A stretch of 64,000 nt of DNA from Oceaniglobus ichthyenteri. Lineage in GTDB: Bacteria > Pseudomonadota > Alphaproteobacteria > Rhodobacterales > Rhodobacteraceae. Below the pieces are notes generated by a model that was not told where the DNA came from, made no database searches, and saw nothing but the letters and a program-made list of their open reading frames with translations. Shown here piece by piece: positions 1-7,891 of the stretch. The position numbers and the translations under genes were made by a program. The stretch's first letter is position 1. Each line of letters opens with the position of its first letter. The DNA is taken from contig NZ_QAGK01000014.1 of NCBI RefSeq assembly GCF_003057885.1, forward strand, positions 1-64,000. The letters are read 5' to 3'.

Positions 1-30
1 ACGTGGGAGAGTAGGTCACCGCCAAACCTA
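1..30 (+). rRNA. 5S ribosomal RNA, 3' end only
   Basis: The window opens with the last bases of a 5S rRNA: 'ggtcaccgccaaacct' after a 'gggagagta' loop, which I recognise as the 3' arm of Rhodobacterales 5S rRNA. The rest lies upstream of the window. The exact end (base 29 or 30) is estimated, because the pairing 5' arm is not visible. The terminator that follows fits the end of an rRNA operon. Confidence 0.8.
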
Positions 31-66
31 GTAAAGAACAACATTATATATACAAATCAAAAAATC

Positions 67-100
67 AGCCGCCAAGGAATAAAACCCTAGGCGGCTTTTT
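67..100 (+). terminator. Rho-independent terminator of the rRNA operon
   Basis: AGCCGCC (67-73) pairs with GGCGGCT (90-96), and inner AGG/CCT bases can extend the stem. A run of T (96-100) follows at once. It lies just after the 5S end and before the first protein gene. Confidence 0.8.
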
Positions 101-122
101 CGACGTCCAAAAATAACGAGAA

Positions 123-362
123 ATGGCTCATAAAAATAAAGTCATAAAATCCATAAATGCGCCGGGTGACCTGTTGTGTGTTGATGTCTTTCAACGCCCG
201 GATGGCAGTTTTGGATTCGAAGAGTTCCGCCGCGATCCCGAAGATGGGCGGGGATGGTTCCCAATCGGTCATTATTCCGCCCGGATATTCAAAACGGCCG
301 AGGAAGCAGAAACCGCCGCGCAAATGTCGATCGTGTGGTTTGGCCCCTGTGCGCATGGGTAA
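123..362 (+). CDS. Small conserved hypothetical protein (79 aa)
   Basis: A 79-residue soluble protein starting MAHKNKV, with no signal peptide or membrane segment. It contains a charged, aromatic-rich core (VDVFQRPDGSFGFEEFRRDPEDGRGWFPIG). I recognise it only as a short protein conserved in Rhodobacterales; no function is known to me. It sits directly after the rRNA operon terminator, on the same strand. There is no strong Shine-Dalgarno sequence ahead of the ATG ('aacgagaa'). Coding status rests on its protein-like composition and on my memory of similar proteins. Confidence 0.65.
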   Translation: MAHKNKVIKSINAPGDLLCVDVFQRPDGSFGFEEFRRDPEDGRGWFPIGHYSARIFKTAEEAETAAQMSIVWFGPCAHG

Positions 363-450
363 GGTTTGATGTGCGATAGCGCAGTAAGATACCGCCTTGC
401 ACATCCTGCCCGCCTTTGATGAATATCGCACACCCACCAAAGGACACCCA

Positions 451-1377
451 ATGACCGATATCGTCTGTATCACCGACGTGCGCAAAACCTATGACAGCGG
501 CTTTGAGGCGTTGAAATCGATCACGTTGACTATCCGTGAGGGCGAGATTTTAGCGCTTCTCGGTCCAAATGGCGCAGGTAAGACCACCCTGATTTCGACG
601 ATTTGCGGCATCGCCAACATGACAGCCGGGACAATCACAGTCGGTGGCCATGACACGATCCGCGATTACCGCGCCGCGCGACGTTTGATCGGCCTGGTCC
701 CGCAAGAGATCAATCTTGAACCATTTGAAAAGGTCATCAACACCGTACGGTTTTCGCGCGGCCTGTTCGGTTACCCCAAAGACGAGGCGCATATCGAAAA
801 AGTGCTGCGCCAGCTTTCGCTGTGGGACAAACGCAATAGCCAGATCCGTGAACTGTCAGGCGGCATGAAACGCCGGGTTCTGATTGCCAAGGCATTGTCA
901 CATGAACCCCGGGTTCTGTTTCTCGATGAACCCAGCGCCGGTGTCGATGTTGAACTGCGCAAGGACATGTGGAACGTGGTGGCCGGGCTAAAGGCCGATG
1001 GTGTGACCATCATCCTTACCACCCACTATATAGAAGAGGCCGAAGCGATCGCTGATCGGATTGCGGTGATTGCCCAAGGTGAAATCCTGCTGGTCGAAGA
1101 TAAATCGGCGCTGATGAACCGGATGGGACAAAAACAAATGATCATCGAATTGCAAACACCGGTCGAAACGGTGCCACCCGCCCTGTCGGCCTATGATCTG
1201 GATCGCGGCCCCGAGGGGACGTTGATCTATTCCTATGACACCCGGGGTGAACGCACTGGCATCACCAAATTGCTGTCCGATCTGTCGGCAGCGGGGTTGG
1301 TATTGCGCGACGTTCAAACGCGTCAAAGCAGCCTTGAGGATATATTCGTCGGTCTGGTGCAAAAGGAAACGTCATGA
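451..1377 (+). CDS. ABC-2 type transporter, ATP-binding protein
   Basis: 308-residue ATPase of the DrrA/YadG/CcmA-like class, energising export by the membrane protein encoded next. Walker A is GPNGAGKTT (residues 38-46), the signature LSGG starts at about residue 135, Walker B VLFLDEP is at 155-161, and the switch histidine is H192. A regulatory C-terminal extension of about 90 residues is typical of this class. The ATG at 451 is chosen because AAAGGA precedes it at 439-444; an in-frame ATG at 397 would add 18 residues without a ribosome site. It overlaps the permease gene by four bases (ATGA). The substrate cannot be read from sequence; relatives export drugs, polysaccharides or lipids. Confidence 0.92.
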   Translation: MTDIVCITDVRKTYDSGFEALKSITLTIREGEILALLGPNGAGKTTLISTICGIANMTAGTITVGGHDTIRDYRAARRLIGLVPQEINLEPFEKVINTVRFSRGLFGYPKDEAHIEKVLRQLSLWDKRNSQIRELSGGMKRRVLIAKALSHEPRVLFLDEPSAGVDVELRKDMWNVVAGLKADGVTIILTTHYIEEAEAIADRIAVIAQGEILLVEDKSALMNRMGQKQMIIELQTPVETVPPALSAYDLDRGPEGTLIYSYDTRGERTGITKLLSDLSAAGLVLRDVQTRQSSLEDIFVGLVQKETS

Positions 1378-2135
1378 ATCTTACCGCCATTCGCGCCATT
1401 TACATATTTGAAATGACGCGCACTTTTCGCACCCTGACCCAATCCATCGTGTCGCCGGTTTTGTCTACGTCGCTGTATTTCGTGGTGTTTGGCGCTGCCA
1501 TCGGCAGCCGGATCGACACCGTTGAGGGGGTCAGTTATGGCGCGTTCATCGTGCCGGGGCTGATCATGTTGTCGGTTCTGGTGCAATCGGTAACAAACGC
1601 CGCCTTTGGCATTTATTTCCCGAAATTCATCGGCACGGTGTATGAACTGCTGTCGGCGCCTGCGTCGTTTATCGAACTGACGGCGGGCTATGTGTTGGCG
1701 GCGGCCACCAAATCACTGATGATTGGGCTGATTATTTTGGCCACGGCATTTGCCTTTGTCGATATCAGTATTCAGCACCCGTTCTGGATGCTGGCGTTTT
1801 TGGTGATGACCTGTTTGTCGTTTTCGCTTTTGGGGTTCATTATCGGCATCTGGGCGGGCAATTTCGAACAATTGCAATTGGTACCACTGCTGATTGTCAC
1901 GCCTTTGGTGTTTTTGGGCGGATCGTTTTATTCGATCTCGATGTTGCCGCCGGTGTGGCAAACGATCACGCTGTTCAATCCGGTCGTATATCTGGTTTCG
2001 GGGTTTCGCTGGTCATTCTTTGGCACGTCGGATGTGGCCGTGGGATACAGCATAGCGGCGATATTTGTGTTTACCTTGGCCTGTCTGGCGATCATTGGGT
2101 GGATCTTCAAAACGGGTTATAAACTGCGCAAATGA
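1374..2135 (+). CDS. ABC-2 type transporter, permease
   Basis: 253-residue inner-membrane protein of the ABC-2 family (YadH-like), with about six hydrophobic segments. A characteristic conserved stretch near residues 175-210 ([20 protein letters not shown]) is followed by the final helices. It is translationally coupled to the ATPase gene by a 4-bp overlap, and the two form a complete half-size exporter. Length and topology match the family. The next gene starts about 80 bases downstream. Confidence 0.9.
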   Translation: MNLTAIRAIYIFEMTRTFRTLTQSIVSPVLSTSLYFVVFGAAIGSRIDTVEGVSYGAFIVPGLIMLSVLVQSVTNAAFGIYFPKFIGTVYELLSAPASFIELTAGYVLAAATKSLMIGLIILATAFAFVDISIQHPFWMLAFLVMTCLSFSLLGFIIGIWAGNFEQLQLVPLLIVTPLVFLGGSFYSISMLPPVWQTITLFNPVVYLVSGFRWSFFGTSDVAVGYSIAAIFVFTLACLAIIGWIFKTGYKLRK

Positions 2136-2214
2136 ACAGTTTGCCCCTATCACGCTGACGTCATTCCGGGGTCGAGCCTTGTTGCGGGGGGGCAGACACT
2201 CTACATGCCATGGG

Positions 2215-3012
2215 ATGAAACGTTTTATTCCCTTTGTGCCCAAACATCCCGCCGTTTCCGTGATCCGCTTGCAAGGCGTGATTTCCAGCAGTGGGCGGGG
2301 CGGGCTGAATGATGCCGGGCTGGCCGGGCTGATCGAAAAGGCATTTGCCAAAGGCAGGCCGCGCGCCGTTGCATTGGTGATCAATTCGCCCGGCGGCAGC
2401 CCGGTGCAATCGTCGCTGATCGCGGCACGGATACGCCGGTTGTCGCAAGAGAAAAAACTGCCCGTACACGCCTTTGTCGAAGATGTGGCCGCGTCGGGTG
2501 GATATTGGTTGGCCAGTGCGGCCGATTATATCTGGGCCGACGAAACCTCGATCGTGGGGTCAATCGGGGTGATTTCATCGGGCTTCGGGTTGGAGGATTT
2601 TATCGAACGCTATGGCATCAAACGCCGGGTTTATACGGCGGGCAATTCCAAATCCATGCTTGATCCGTTTCAGCCCGAAAACCCCGAAGATGTGGCCCGC
2701 CTGAAACAGTTGCAAGAGCAGATTCATCAGGCGTTCATTCATCAGATCACCACGCGTCGGGCCGGTAAGATGCCCGAAGGGCGCGATTTGTTCACTGGCG
2801 AAATCTGGGCCGGTCAAGGCGCGCAAGAGGTGGGTTTGATCGATGGTATTGCCCATCTGGTGCCGAAAATGAAAGACCTGTTTGGTGACAAGGTGCGGTT
2901 CAACGTGTTCAGTCAGAAACGCCCATTCCTGGCCCGGTTCGGTATGTCGCTGGGGGATGCCGCCTTGGCCACATTGGAGGACCGCGCCGCATTCGCGCGG
3001 TTTGGGCTGTAG
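2215..3012 (+). CDS. S49 family serine peptidase (SppA/SohB-like)
   Basis: 265-residue member of the S49 (signal peptide peptidase A) family, in the short bacterial form. The Ser/Lys dyad is visible: S94 in ASGGY and K146 in AGNSKSMLDPF, with an oxyanion-type NSPGGSP loop at 57-63. These proteases cut residual signal peptides or membrane proteins. The N-terminus (MKRFIPFVPKHP) lacks an obvious membrane anchor, so it may be peripheral. The ATG at 2215 begins just where family homology begins. An in-frame upstream start at 2065 would overlap the permease gene and add non-conserved residues. The ribosome site is weak. Confidence 0.87.
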   Translation: MKRFIPFVPKHPAVSVIRLQGVISSSGRGGLNDAGLAGLIEKAFAKGRPRAVALVINSPGGSPVQSSLIAARIRRLSQEKKLPVHAFVEDVAASGGYWLASAADYIWADETSIVGSIGVISSGFGLEDFIERYGIKRRVYTAGNSKSMLDPFQPENPEDVARLKQLQEQIHQAFIHQITTRRAGKMPEGRDLFTGEIWAGQGAQEVGLIDGIAHLVPKMKDLFGDKVRFNVFSQKRPFLARFGMSLGDAALATLEDRAAFARFGL

Positions 3013-3015
3013 CCG

Positions 3016-3180
3016 ATGATAAAAATAGTCAGCCTGTTTCTGATCGGCATGGTGGTTCTAGCCATGTTTGGAAAGCTGCGGTTCCCGGGGCAAAAGCGTC
3101 TGCAATCCTTGAAATGCCGACGGTGTGGCAAATATCGGATTGGCAAAGGCCCATGCAGTTGTGGCGCCGACAAAGGCTGA
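3016..3180 (+). CDS. Very short membrane-anchored zinc-ribbon protein (54 aa)
   Basis: A 54-codon gene starting three bases after the S49 peptidase stop. It has an N-terminal hydrophobic helix (roughly residues 4-18), a basic stretch (FGKLRFPGQKR), and a compact four-cysteine knuckle: C34-x2-C37 and C47-x-C49, set in CRRCGKYRIGKGPCSCG. The pattern suggests a minimal zinc ribbon exposed at the membrane face. I recall similar short proteins in Rhodobacterales but know no function. Close spacing suggests translational coupling to the peptidase gene. It could act with the protease or be an independent passenger. Confidence 0.75.
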   Translation: MIKIVSLFLIGMVVLAMFGKLRFPGQKRLQSLKCRRCGKYRIGKGPCSCGADKG

Positions 3181-3255
3181 ATTGGGCCACCGAGACATTG
3201 CCGCAGCGTAAGTTGTGCACTTTCCCTGATCGTTCGGCATGCGCAGCGCAGATTG

Positions 3256-3278
3256 TGCAATCAAATCAGTTGATTGCA
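3256..3278. repeat. Perfect inverted repeat, 9-bp arms with 5-base spacer
   Basis: TGCAATCAA (3256-3264), ATCAG spacer, TTGATTGCA (3270-3278). It could be a regulator operator or an RNA hairpin. No T-run follows directly, so it is not a standard terminator. It lies about 210 bases before uvrC and 75 after the zinc-ribbon gene. Confidence 0.7.
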
Positions 3279-3400
3279 TGTGGTGAAATAAAAAACCCTT
3301 TTTTATTAATGAGTTGCAAAGGTGCCTAAAAAATGGGCAAGCTGATGAAACCCCGCGAAACTAACGAAAAAACGCGGATGCCCAGAACTTATCAGCAGAG

Positions 3401-3409
3401 TTATCCACA
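3401..3409 (+). promoter_or_regulatory. DnaA-box sequence (TTATCCACA)
   Basis: Exact match to the strong DnaA-box consensus. One such 9-mer is expected about every two windows of this size by chance. There is no cluster of boxes, so this is not by itself an origin. It could be a DnaA regulatory site for uvrC. Confidence 0.4.
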
Positions 3410-3486
3410 GGTTTGGTGGGTATGTTCGCCCTTGCCTCTGCATCCCAACCATTGCAGCCACCCGCAAGAATCACGATGGTGTACAA

Positions 3487-5349
3487 ATGACCGACTCTGA
3501 CGCGCGCCCCACCGGCCACGCCTGCATTCAATCCTATCTCAGAACGCTCGACAATTCGCCCGGCGTGTACCGGATGCTGGATGCACGGGGCGCGGTTTTA
3601 TATGTGGGCAAGGCGCGGTCCTTGCGTAAACGGGTCAGCAATTATGCCAACCCGAACGGCCATTCGCCGCGCATTGACCGGATGATCCGCGACACGGCCA
3701 GCATGATGTTTCTGACGACCCGCACAGAAACCGAGGCGCTGCTGCTTGAGCAAAACCTGATCAAGCAGTTAAAGCCGAAATACAACGTCTTGCTGCGCGA
3801 TGATAAATCCTTTCCCAACATTTTGGTGACTGGCGATCATGCCTATCCGCAGATCAAGAAACACCGCGGTGCGAAAAAGGAAAAAGGCAGCTATTATGGC
3901 CCCTTTGCCAGTGCGGGTGCGGTGAACCGAACCTTGACGCAATTGCAACGGGTGTTTTTGCTGCGCAATTGTTCGGATTCGATGTTTGAATCGCGCACCC
4001 GGCCCTGTTTGCAATATCAGATCAAACGCTGTGCCGCGCCCTGTGTCGGCAAAGTATCAGAGGCCGATTATGGCACCCTTGTGAAAGACGCCGAACGGTT
4101 CCTGCAGGGTAAATCCACCAATGTGCAGGCCGAACTGGCCCGCGATATGGAGGCCGCAAGCGAAAATATGGAGTTTGAGCGCGCCGCCGCCCTGCGCGAC
4201 CGGATCCGCGCCCTGACACAGGTACAGGCCGGTCAGGGCATAAACCCCCAGGGTGTGGCCGAGGCCGACGTGATCGCGCTGCATATGGACAGTGGCCAGG
4301 CTTGCGTGCAGGTGTTTTTCATTCGCGCCAATCAAAACTGGGGCAATCACGATTATTATCCGCGCACAGGTGCGGGCGCTGGCCCGTCCGAGGTTATGCG
4401 CGGCTTTGTCGGCCAATTCTACGCCGACCGTGAACCGCCGCCTTTGGTTTTGTTGTCGGATGCCATCGAAGACGATGATCTGATGAGCGAAGCGTTAAGC
4501 AGCAAGCGCGGCACAAAAGTGGAAATCGCCGTCCCTCTGCGCGGCGAAAAACAGGAACTGGTCGCCGGTGCCCTGCGCAACGCCCGCGAAAGTCTGGCGC
4601 GCAAAATGGCCGAAAGCGCCACCCAGACCCGGCTGTTGAAAGGGCTGGCCGAGGCGTTCGATCTGCCCGCGCCGCCAAAACGGATCGAGGTTTACGACAA
4701 CAGCCACATTTCAGGCACAAACGCCGTGGGCGGCATGATCGTGGCCGGGCCAGAGGGATTCATCAAAAATCAATACCGCAAGTTCAATATCAAGAATGCA
4801 ACCCTAAGCCCGGGCGATGATTTCGGCATGATGAAAGAGGTGATGACCCGCCGCTTTGCCCGCCTGATCAAGGAGGATCCCGATCGCAAATCGGGCACTT
4901 GGCCCGATCTGTTGTTGATTGATGGCGGCGCCGGACAGGTCAGCGCGGTGCGCGAAATCATGACCGACATGGGCGTGGGCGATATTGCCATGGTCGGCGT
5001 GGCCAAAGGCGTTGATCGCGACGCCGGCAAAGAGGAGTTTTACCGCACCGGAAAACCGGTCATGGCGCTGCGCCATAATGATCCGGTGTTGTATTTCATC
5101 CAACGGATGCGCGATGAGGTGCACCGTTTCGCGATTGGCGCGCACCGTGCCAAACGGGCCAAAGCGGTGGGCGCAACACCGTTGGATGATCTGCCCGGCG
5201 TGGGCGCGGCGCGCAAACGCGCATTGCTGACCCATTTTGGCAGTGCCAAAGCGGTGGCGCGGGCCGATCTGAAGGATTTGAAAGCGGTGGATGGAATTTC
5301 AGACAATTTGGCTGAAAAGATCTATGCCTATTTCCACGAAAAAGGTTAA
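3487..5349 (+). CDS. uvrC: Excinuclease ABC subunit C
   Basis: 620-residue UvrC, the dual-incision nuclease of nucleotide excision repair that acts with UvrA and UvrB. The N-terminal GIY-YIG domain is clear ([12 protein letters not shown], then [16 protein letters not shown], residues about 24-55). A cysteine-containing segment ([15 protein letters not shown]) follows, then the UVR motif (about residues 210-245), the RNase H-like 3'-side nuclease domain ([18 protein letters not shown] and [10 protein letters not shown]), and tandem helix-hairpin-helix motifs at the C-terminus ([20 protein letters not shown]). Length is normal. The 3' end overlaps the convergent Nudix gene by four bases. No LexA-type site was recognised upstream. 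Confidence 0.97.
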   Translation: MTDSDARPTGHACIQSYLRTLDNSPGVYRMLDARGAVLYVGKARSLRKRVSNYANPNGHSPRIDRMIRDTASMMFLTTRTETEALLLEQNLIKQLKPKYNVLLRDDKSFPNILVTGDHAYPQIKKHRGAKKEKGSYYGPFASAGAVNRTLTQLQRVFLLRNCSDSMFESRTRPCLQYQIKRCAAPCVGKVSEADYGTLVKDAERFLQGKSTNVQAELARDMEAASENMEFERAAALRDRIRALTQVQAGQGINPQGVAEADVIALHMDSGQACVQVFFIRANQNWGNHDYYPRTGAGAGPSEVMRGFVGQFYADREPPPLVLLSDAIEDDDLMSEALSSKRGTKVEIAVPLRGEKQELVAGALRNARESLARKMAESATQTRLLKGLAEAFDLPAPPKRIEVYDNSHISGTNAVGGMIVAGPEGFIKNQYRKFNIKNATLSPGDDFGMMKEVMTRRFARLIKEDPDRKSGTWPDLLLIDGGAGQVSAVREIMTDMGVGDIAMVGVAKGVDRDAGKEEFYRTGKPVMALRHNDPVLYFIQRMRDEVHRFAIGAHRAKRAKAVGATPLDDLPGVGAARKRALLTHFGSAKAVARADLKDLKAVDGISDNLAEKIYAYFHEKG

Positions 5350-5942
5350 GCGAATATTGCCTCGCCCCGGGCCAGGCGCAGGGCCAGTTCCTGAATCAGG
5401 ATCACGGTTTTACCATCTCTGATCCGGCCCTCGCGCACCATGTTCAGGGCCTCTTCCAGAGGCATGTGTACCACGGCGATATCTTCGCCCTCTTCGGGCA
5501 ATCCACCGCCTTTGCCCACCTTGTCGGCGGCCGTGAATTGCGCCAGAAACAACGATTGATAGGCCGAAATCGAACCGGGGCTCATGTAGTAATTTCCCAC
5601 ATGGTATAATGTCCCCACCTGATACCCGGTTTCCTCTTCCAATTCGGCGCGAATCCGGGTTTGGGCATCGACACCGTCCAGATGCCCGGCGGGGGCTTCG
5701 ATCATCATGCCGTCATCACCGGCATAGGCCACGGCAACACGAAACTGTCGGGTCAGAACAACAGTGTCGGTTTCGCGATCATAGGGCAGACAGCACGCCC
5801 CATGGCCCCGTTCAAACACCTCGCGATCAGTTTGTTGCCATGTTCCATCACGCCGACGCAGGGCGAATTCCTGGCGCGACAATGTGGTAAATCCATCCGA
5901 TAATACGACGCGTGAGATGGGGCGATAATCGGGATTGTTCAT
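5346..5942 (-). CDS. Nudix hydrolase, ADP-ribose/nucleotide-sugar pyrophosphatase-like
   Basis: 198-residue Nudix enzyme of the NudF/NudK group, predicted to split nucleoside diphosphate-linked sugars such as ADP-ribose or GDP-mannose. The Nudix box is near residues 99-120 (AGHLDG, then AELEEETGY). The usual REUxEExG arginine is alanine here, while the three metal-binding glutamates are kept. A preceding [10 protein letters not shown] region and the later PEEGEDI segment also match the group. The start is MNNPDYRP at 5942, where homology begins; a longer start at 6005 would overlap the pgsA leader. It is convergent with uvrC and divergent from pgsA. Confidence 0.88.
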   Translation of the reverse strand: MNNPDYRPISRVVLSDGFTTLSRQEFALRRRDGTWQQTDREVFERGHGACCLPYDRETDTVVLTRQFRVAVAYAGDDGMMIEAPAGHLDGVDAQTRIRAELEEETGYQVGTLYHVGNYYMSPGSISAYQSLFLAQFTAADKVGKGGGLPEEGEDIAVVHMPLEEALNMVREGRIRDGKTVILIQELALRLARGEAIFA

Positions 5943-6042
5943 GAAGGATTTTTGTTGCGATAATGATGAAAAGTCAAGGTTGCCGACAGCTGGACGCATC
6001 TGCACCTTTCCACCCCGCGATCAAAGGTCTATCTCTGGCGCC

Positions 6043-6714
6043 ATGACATGGACGATCCCAAATATCCTGACGGTGCTCCGTCTGTTGGCCGCACCGGGTG
6101 TTGCGATCATGTTTTTGTATTTCACCCGCCCCTGGGCAGATTGGTTTGCCTTGATCCTGTTTGTCACGGCGTCGGTGACGGATTGGCTGGATGGCTATCT
6201 GGCCCGCGCCTGGAAACAGGAAAGCAAGTTCGGCGCCATGCTTGACCCCATCGCAGACAAGGCGATGGTGGTGATCGCGCTGCTGGTGATCACCGGATTT
6301 TCGGGAATGAACCCGTGGATATTGCTGCCTGCGACAGTCATCCTGTTTCGCGAGGTGTTCGTGTCGGGCTTGCGTGAATTTCTGGGAAATACCGCAGGAT
6401 TGCTGAAGGTCACGAAACTGGCCAAATGGAAAACGACAGCGCAAATGGTGGCGCTGTCCATTCTGTTTGCGCAAGGCATGTTTGAACATTTCTTTGCCAT
6501 GCAAACCATCGGGATGGATCCTGTCATTATCGACAATATCCTTTCGGGCAATGAGGAAGATGCCTTGGGCCTGTGGTGGAAATATCAGGGGATGGTCGGA
6601 ACATGGTGGGGTGGGGTGGTCTGCCTTTGGGTCGCTGCGGTGCTTACATTGATGACCGGATGGGAGTATTTTCGCAAATCGCTCCCGTATCTGAGGGATG
6701 AGGTGCAACCATGA
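6043..6714 (+). CDS. pgsA: CDP-diacylglycerol-glycerol-3-phosphate 3-phosphatidyltransferase
   Basis: 223-residue integral membrane enzyme making phosphatidylglycerophosphate, the committed step to phosphatidylglycerol and cardiolipin. The CDP-alcohol phosphotransferase signature is complete: D47-x2-DG-x2-AR-x8-G64-x3-D68-x3-D72. There are about five hydrophobic segments. The start MTWTIPN at 6043 matches the family N-terminus. It overlaps moaD by four bases, so a lipid gene leads a molybdopterin-synthase pair, probably as one transcript. A poorly conserved loop with a charged stretch (LSGNEEDALGLWWKYQG) near residues 165-185 is a lineage feature. Confidence 0.95.
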   Translation: MTWTIPNILTVLRLLAAPGVAIMFLYFTRPWADWFALILFVTASVTDWLDGYLARAWKQESKFGAMLDPIADKAMVVIALLVITGFSGMNPWILLPATVILFREVFVSGLREFLGNTAGLLKVTKLAKWKTTAQMVALSILFAQGMFEHFFAMQTIGMDPVIIDNILSGNEEDALGLWWKYQGMVGTWWGGVVCLWVAAVLTLMTGWEYFRKSLPYLRDEVQP

Positions 6715-6959
6715 TTGATGTTGTTTATTTCGCTTGGGTGCGCGAACGGATCGGCCTGCCGCGCGAACAGATCAAAACCGACGCCGCAACCGTTGCCGAT
6801 CTGGTGGCCGAACTTTGCACGCGCGAGGAACGCTATGCCGCCGCCTTCGCCGATATCACAGCGCTGCGCGTCGCGGTCGATCAGGAACTGGCCGATTTTG
6901 AAACACCCCTTGCCGGGGTGCGTGAGGTGGCATTTTTTCCGCCGATGACGGGGGGGTAA
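6711..6959 (+). CDS. moaD: Molybdopterin synthase small (sulfur carrier) subunit
   Basis: 82-residue ubiquitin-fold sulfur carrier. The C-terminal Gly-Gly (PPMTGG) becomes the thiocarboxylate that delivers sulfur to precursor Z. It pairs with MoaE, encoded two bases downstream, to form molybdopterin synthase. The ATG overlaps the pgsA stop. The cofactor would feed xanthine dehydrogenase (encoded at 50891-54741) among other enzymes. Confidence 0.95.
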   Translation: MIDVVYFAWVRERIGLPREQIKTDAATVADLVAELCTREERYAAAFADITALRVAVDQELADFETPLAGVREVAFFPPMTGG

Positions 6960-6961
6960 TC

Positions 6962-7405
6962 GTGGCCGTTCAGTTGCAGACCACTGCGTTTGATCCGGGC
7001 ACCGTTCTGACGGATTTTACCGCCGCACAAGAGAACGCGGGCGCAGTGGTGAGTTTCACTGGAATAGTGCGCAACACCGATGCAGGTGATTTGCAGGCGA
7101 TGGAAATAGAACATTATCCGGCAATGACCAAAACTGCCATCGCGGCGATGATCGACACTGCCAAATCCCGTTGGGCATTGGCCGATGCACAGGTGATTCA
7201 CCGGCACGGGAGATTGGTGCCGGGCGAGGTGATCATGATGGTCACCACCGCCGCCCGTCACCGGGCCGACGCCTTTGCGGGGGCTGAATTTCTTATGGAT
7301 TACCTGAAATCCCGCGCGCCGTTCTGGAAAAAGGAAATCACCTCAAACGGGGCCGCATGGGTTGAGGCGCGCGATGTCGATGAACAAGCCCTGGCGCGCT
7401 GGTAG
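6962..7405 (+). CDS. moaE: Molybdopterin synthase catalytic (large) subunit
   Basis: 147-residue catalytic subunit converting precursor Z to molybdopterin with MoaD. Recognisable segments are GAVVSFTGIVRNTD, ALADAQVIHRHGRLVPGE, and the active-site lysine region RAPFWKKE near the C-terminus. Start is GTG at 6962, two bases after the moaD stop; no ATG fits better. Length is standard. The transcript probably ends in the 156-base gap that follows, which carries a copy of a lineage-specific repeat. Confidence 0.95.
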   Translation: MAVQLQTTAFDPGTVLTDFTAAQENAGAVVSFTGIVRNTDAGDLQAMEIEHYPAMTKTAIAAMIDTAKSRWALADAQVIHRHGRLVPGEVIMMVTTAARHRADAFAGAEFLMDYLKSRAPFWKKEITSNGAAWVEARDVDEQALARW

Positions 7406-7500
7406 CAGGGTCTGACCAAAAGGAATGCCTTGCAGGCATGCACGAACTTTTGTTTGCCGCCTGACTGCAGACAAAGCGCCAATATCATGCAATGCCCTTT

Positions 7501-7535
7501 GGTTTTTTCTTGCTGAAAATATCCCCGCCGGAGGC
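7501..7535 (+). repeat. Short copy of an intergenic 'cttgctgaaaatatcc' element
   Basis: The stretch 'ttttttcttgctgaaaatatcc' followed by 'ccgccggaggca' lies between convergent moaE and a membrane protein gene. The first 20 or so bases match the flank of the element inside xdhB (52101-52120, one mismatch), but the GC-rich double hairpin is missing. I remember such sequences as common between genes in Rhodobacterales. Confidence 0.6.
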
Positions 7536-7561
7536 AGTGACATTTGCCACGGGTACAGGGA

Positions 7562-7891
7562 TCACGTGCCTTGGTTCATCCGTTCGATATATCCGCGCAG
7601 CTCTTCGGCCTCGTGGCGGGCATCGCGCAGCCCGTCCATGGCGGCGCGCAGTTCCGCCTCGGTTTGGGCCAGTTGATTTTTCAACTCGGCCTCGCGGGCA
7701 TGAACATAGCTGATCGCCTCGTCGCGGGCTTCTTCCGCCTCGTGCAGCGATTGGGCCATTTTATCCAGTTCGCCAATTTCGCTTTGCGAAACCCGGGTCA
7801 GGCGATGCACCAGCCAGCTGGCGAACCATCCCAAAGAGAAAGCAACGAACAGAATAATCGCTGTCACGATGATGAATTCAGTTCTGTTCAT
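7562..7891 (-). CDS. Membrane-anchored coiled-coil protein (109 aa)
   Basis: One N-terminal transmembrane helix (residues about 7-27, IIVTAIILFVAFSLGWFAS) precedes a long charged coiled coil (residues about 35-105; SLHEAEEARDEAISY and similar heptads). The arrangement resembles small anchors such as LapA-type or YhcB-like proteins, but I cannot place it in a named family. It overlaps the end of the upstream OmpA-family gene by 14 bases, so the two are probably co-expressed and may act together at the envelope. Confidence 0.78.
   Translation of the reverse strand: MNRTEFIIVTAIILFVAFSLGWFASWLVHRLTRVSQSEIGELDKMAQSLHEAEEARDEAISYVHAREAELKNQLAQTEAELRAAMDGLRDARHEAEELRGYIERMNQGT

Larger units (their letters stand above)
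3181..3486. other. Intergenic region upstream of uvrC (306 bases)
   Basis: No convincing gene; the open frames here are short and look non-coding. It holds a perfect 9+5+9 inverted repeat (3256-3278), an AT-rich stretch (about 3286-3310, A-run then T-run), a weak CCGCG/CGCGG hairpin (3353-3377) and a perfect DnaA-box 9-mer (3401-3409). No clear Shine-Dalgarno precedes the uvrC ATG. Confidence 0.6.

Noticed and set aside
3114-3329. Small plus-strand open frame after the zinc-ribbon gene
   Set aside because: It overlaps the better-supported 54-residue gene in another frame and looks random.
3181-3486. Chromosome replication origin
   Set aside because: Only one perfect DnaA box and no neighbouring origin-linked genes such as dnaA, parAB or hemE.
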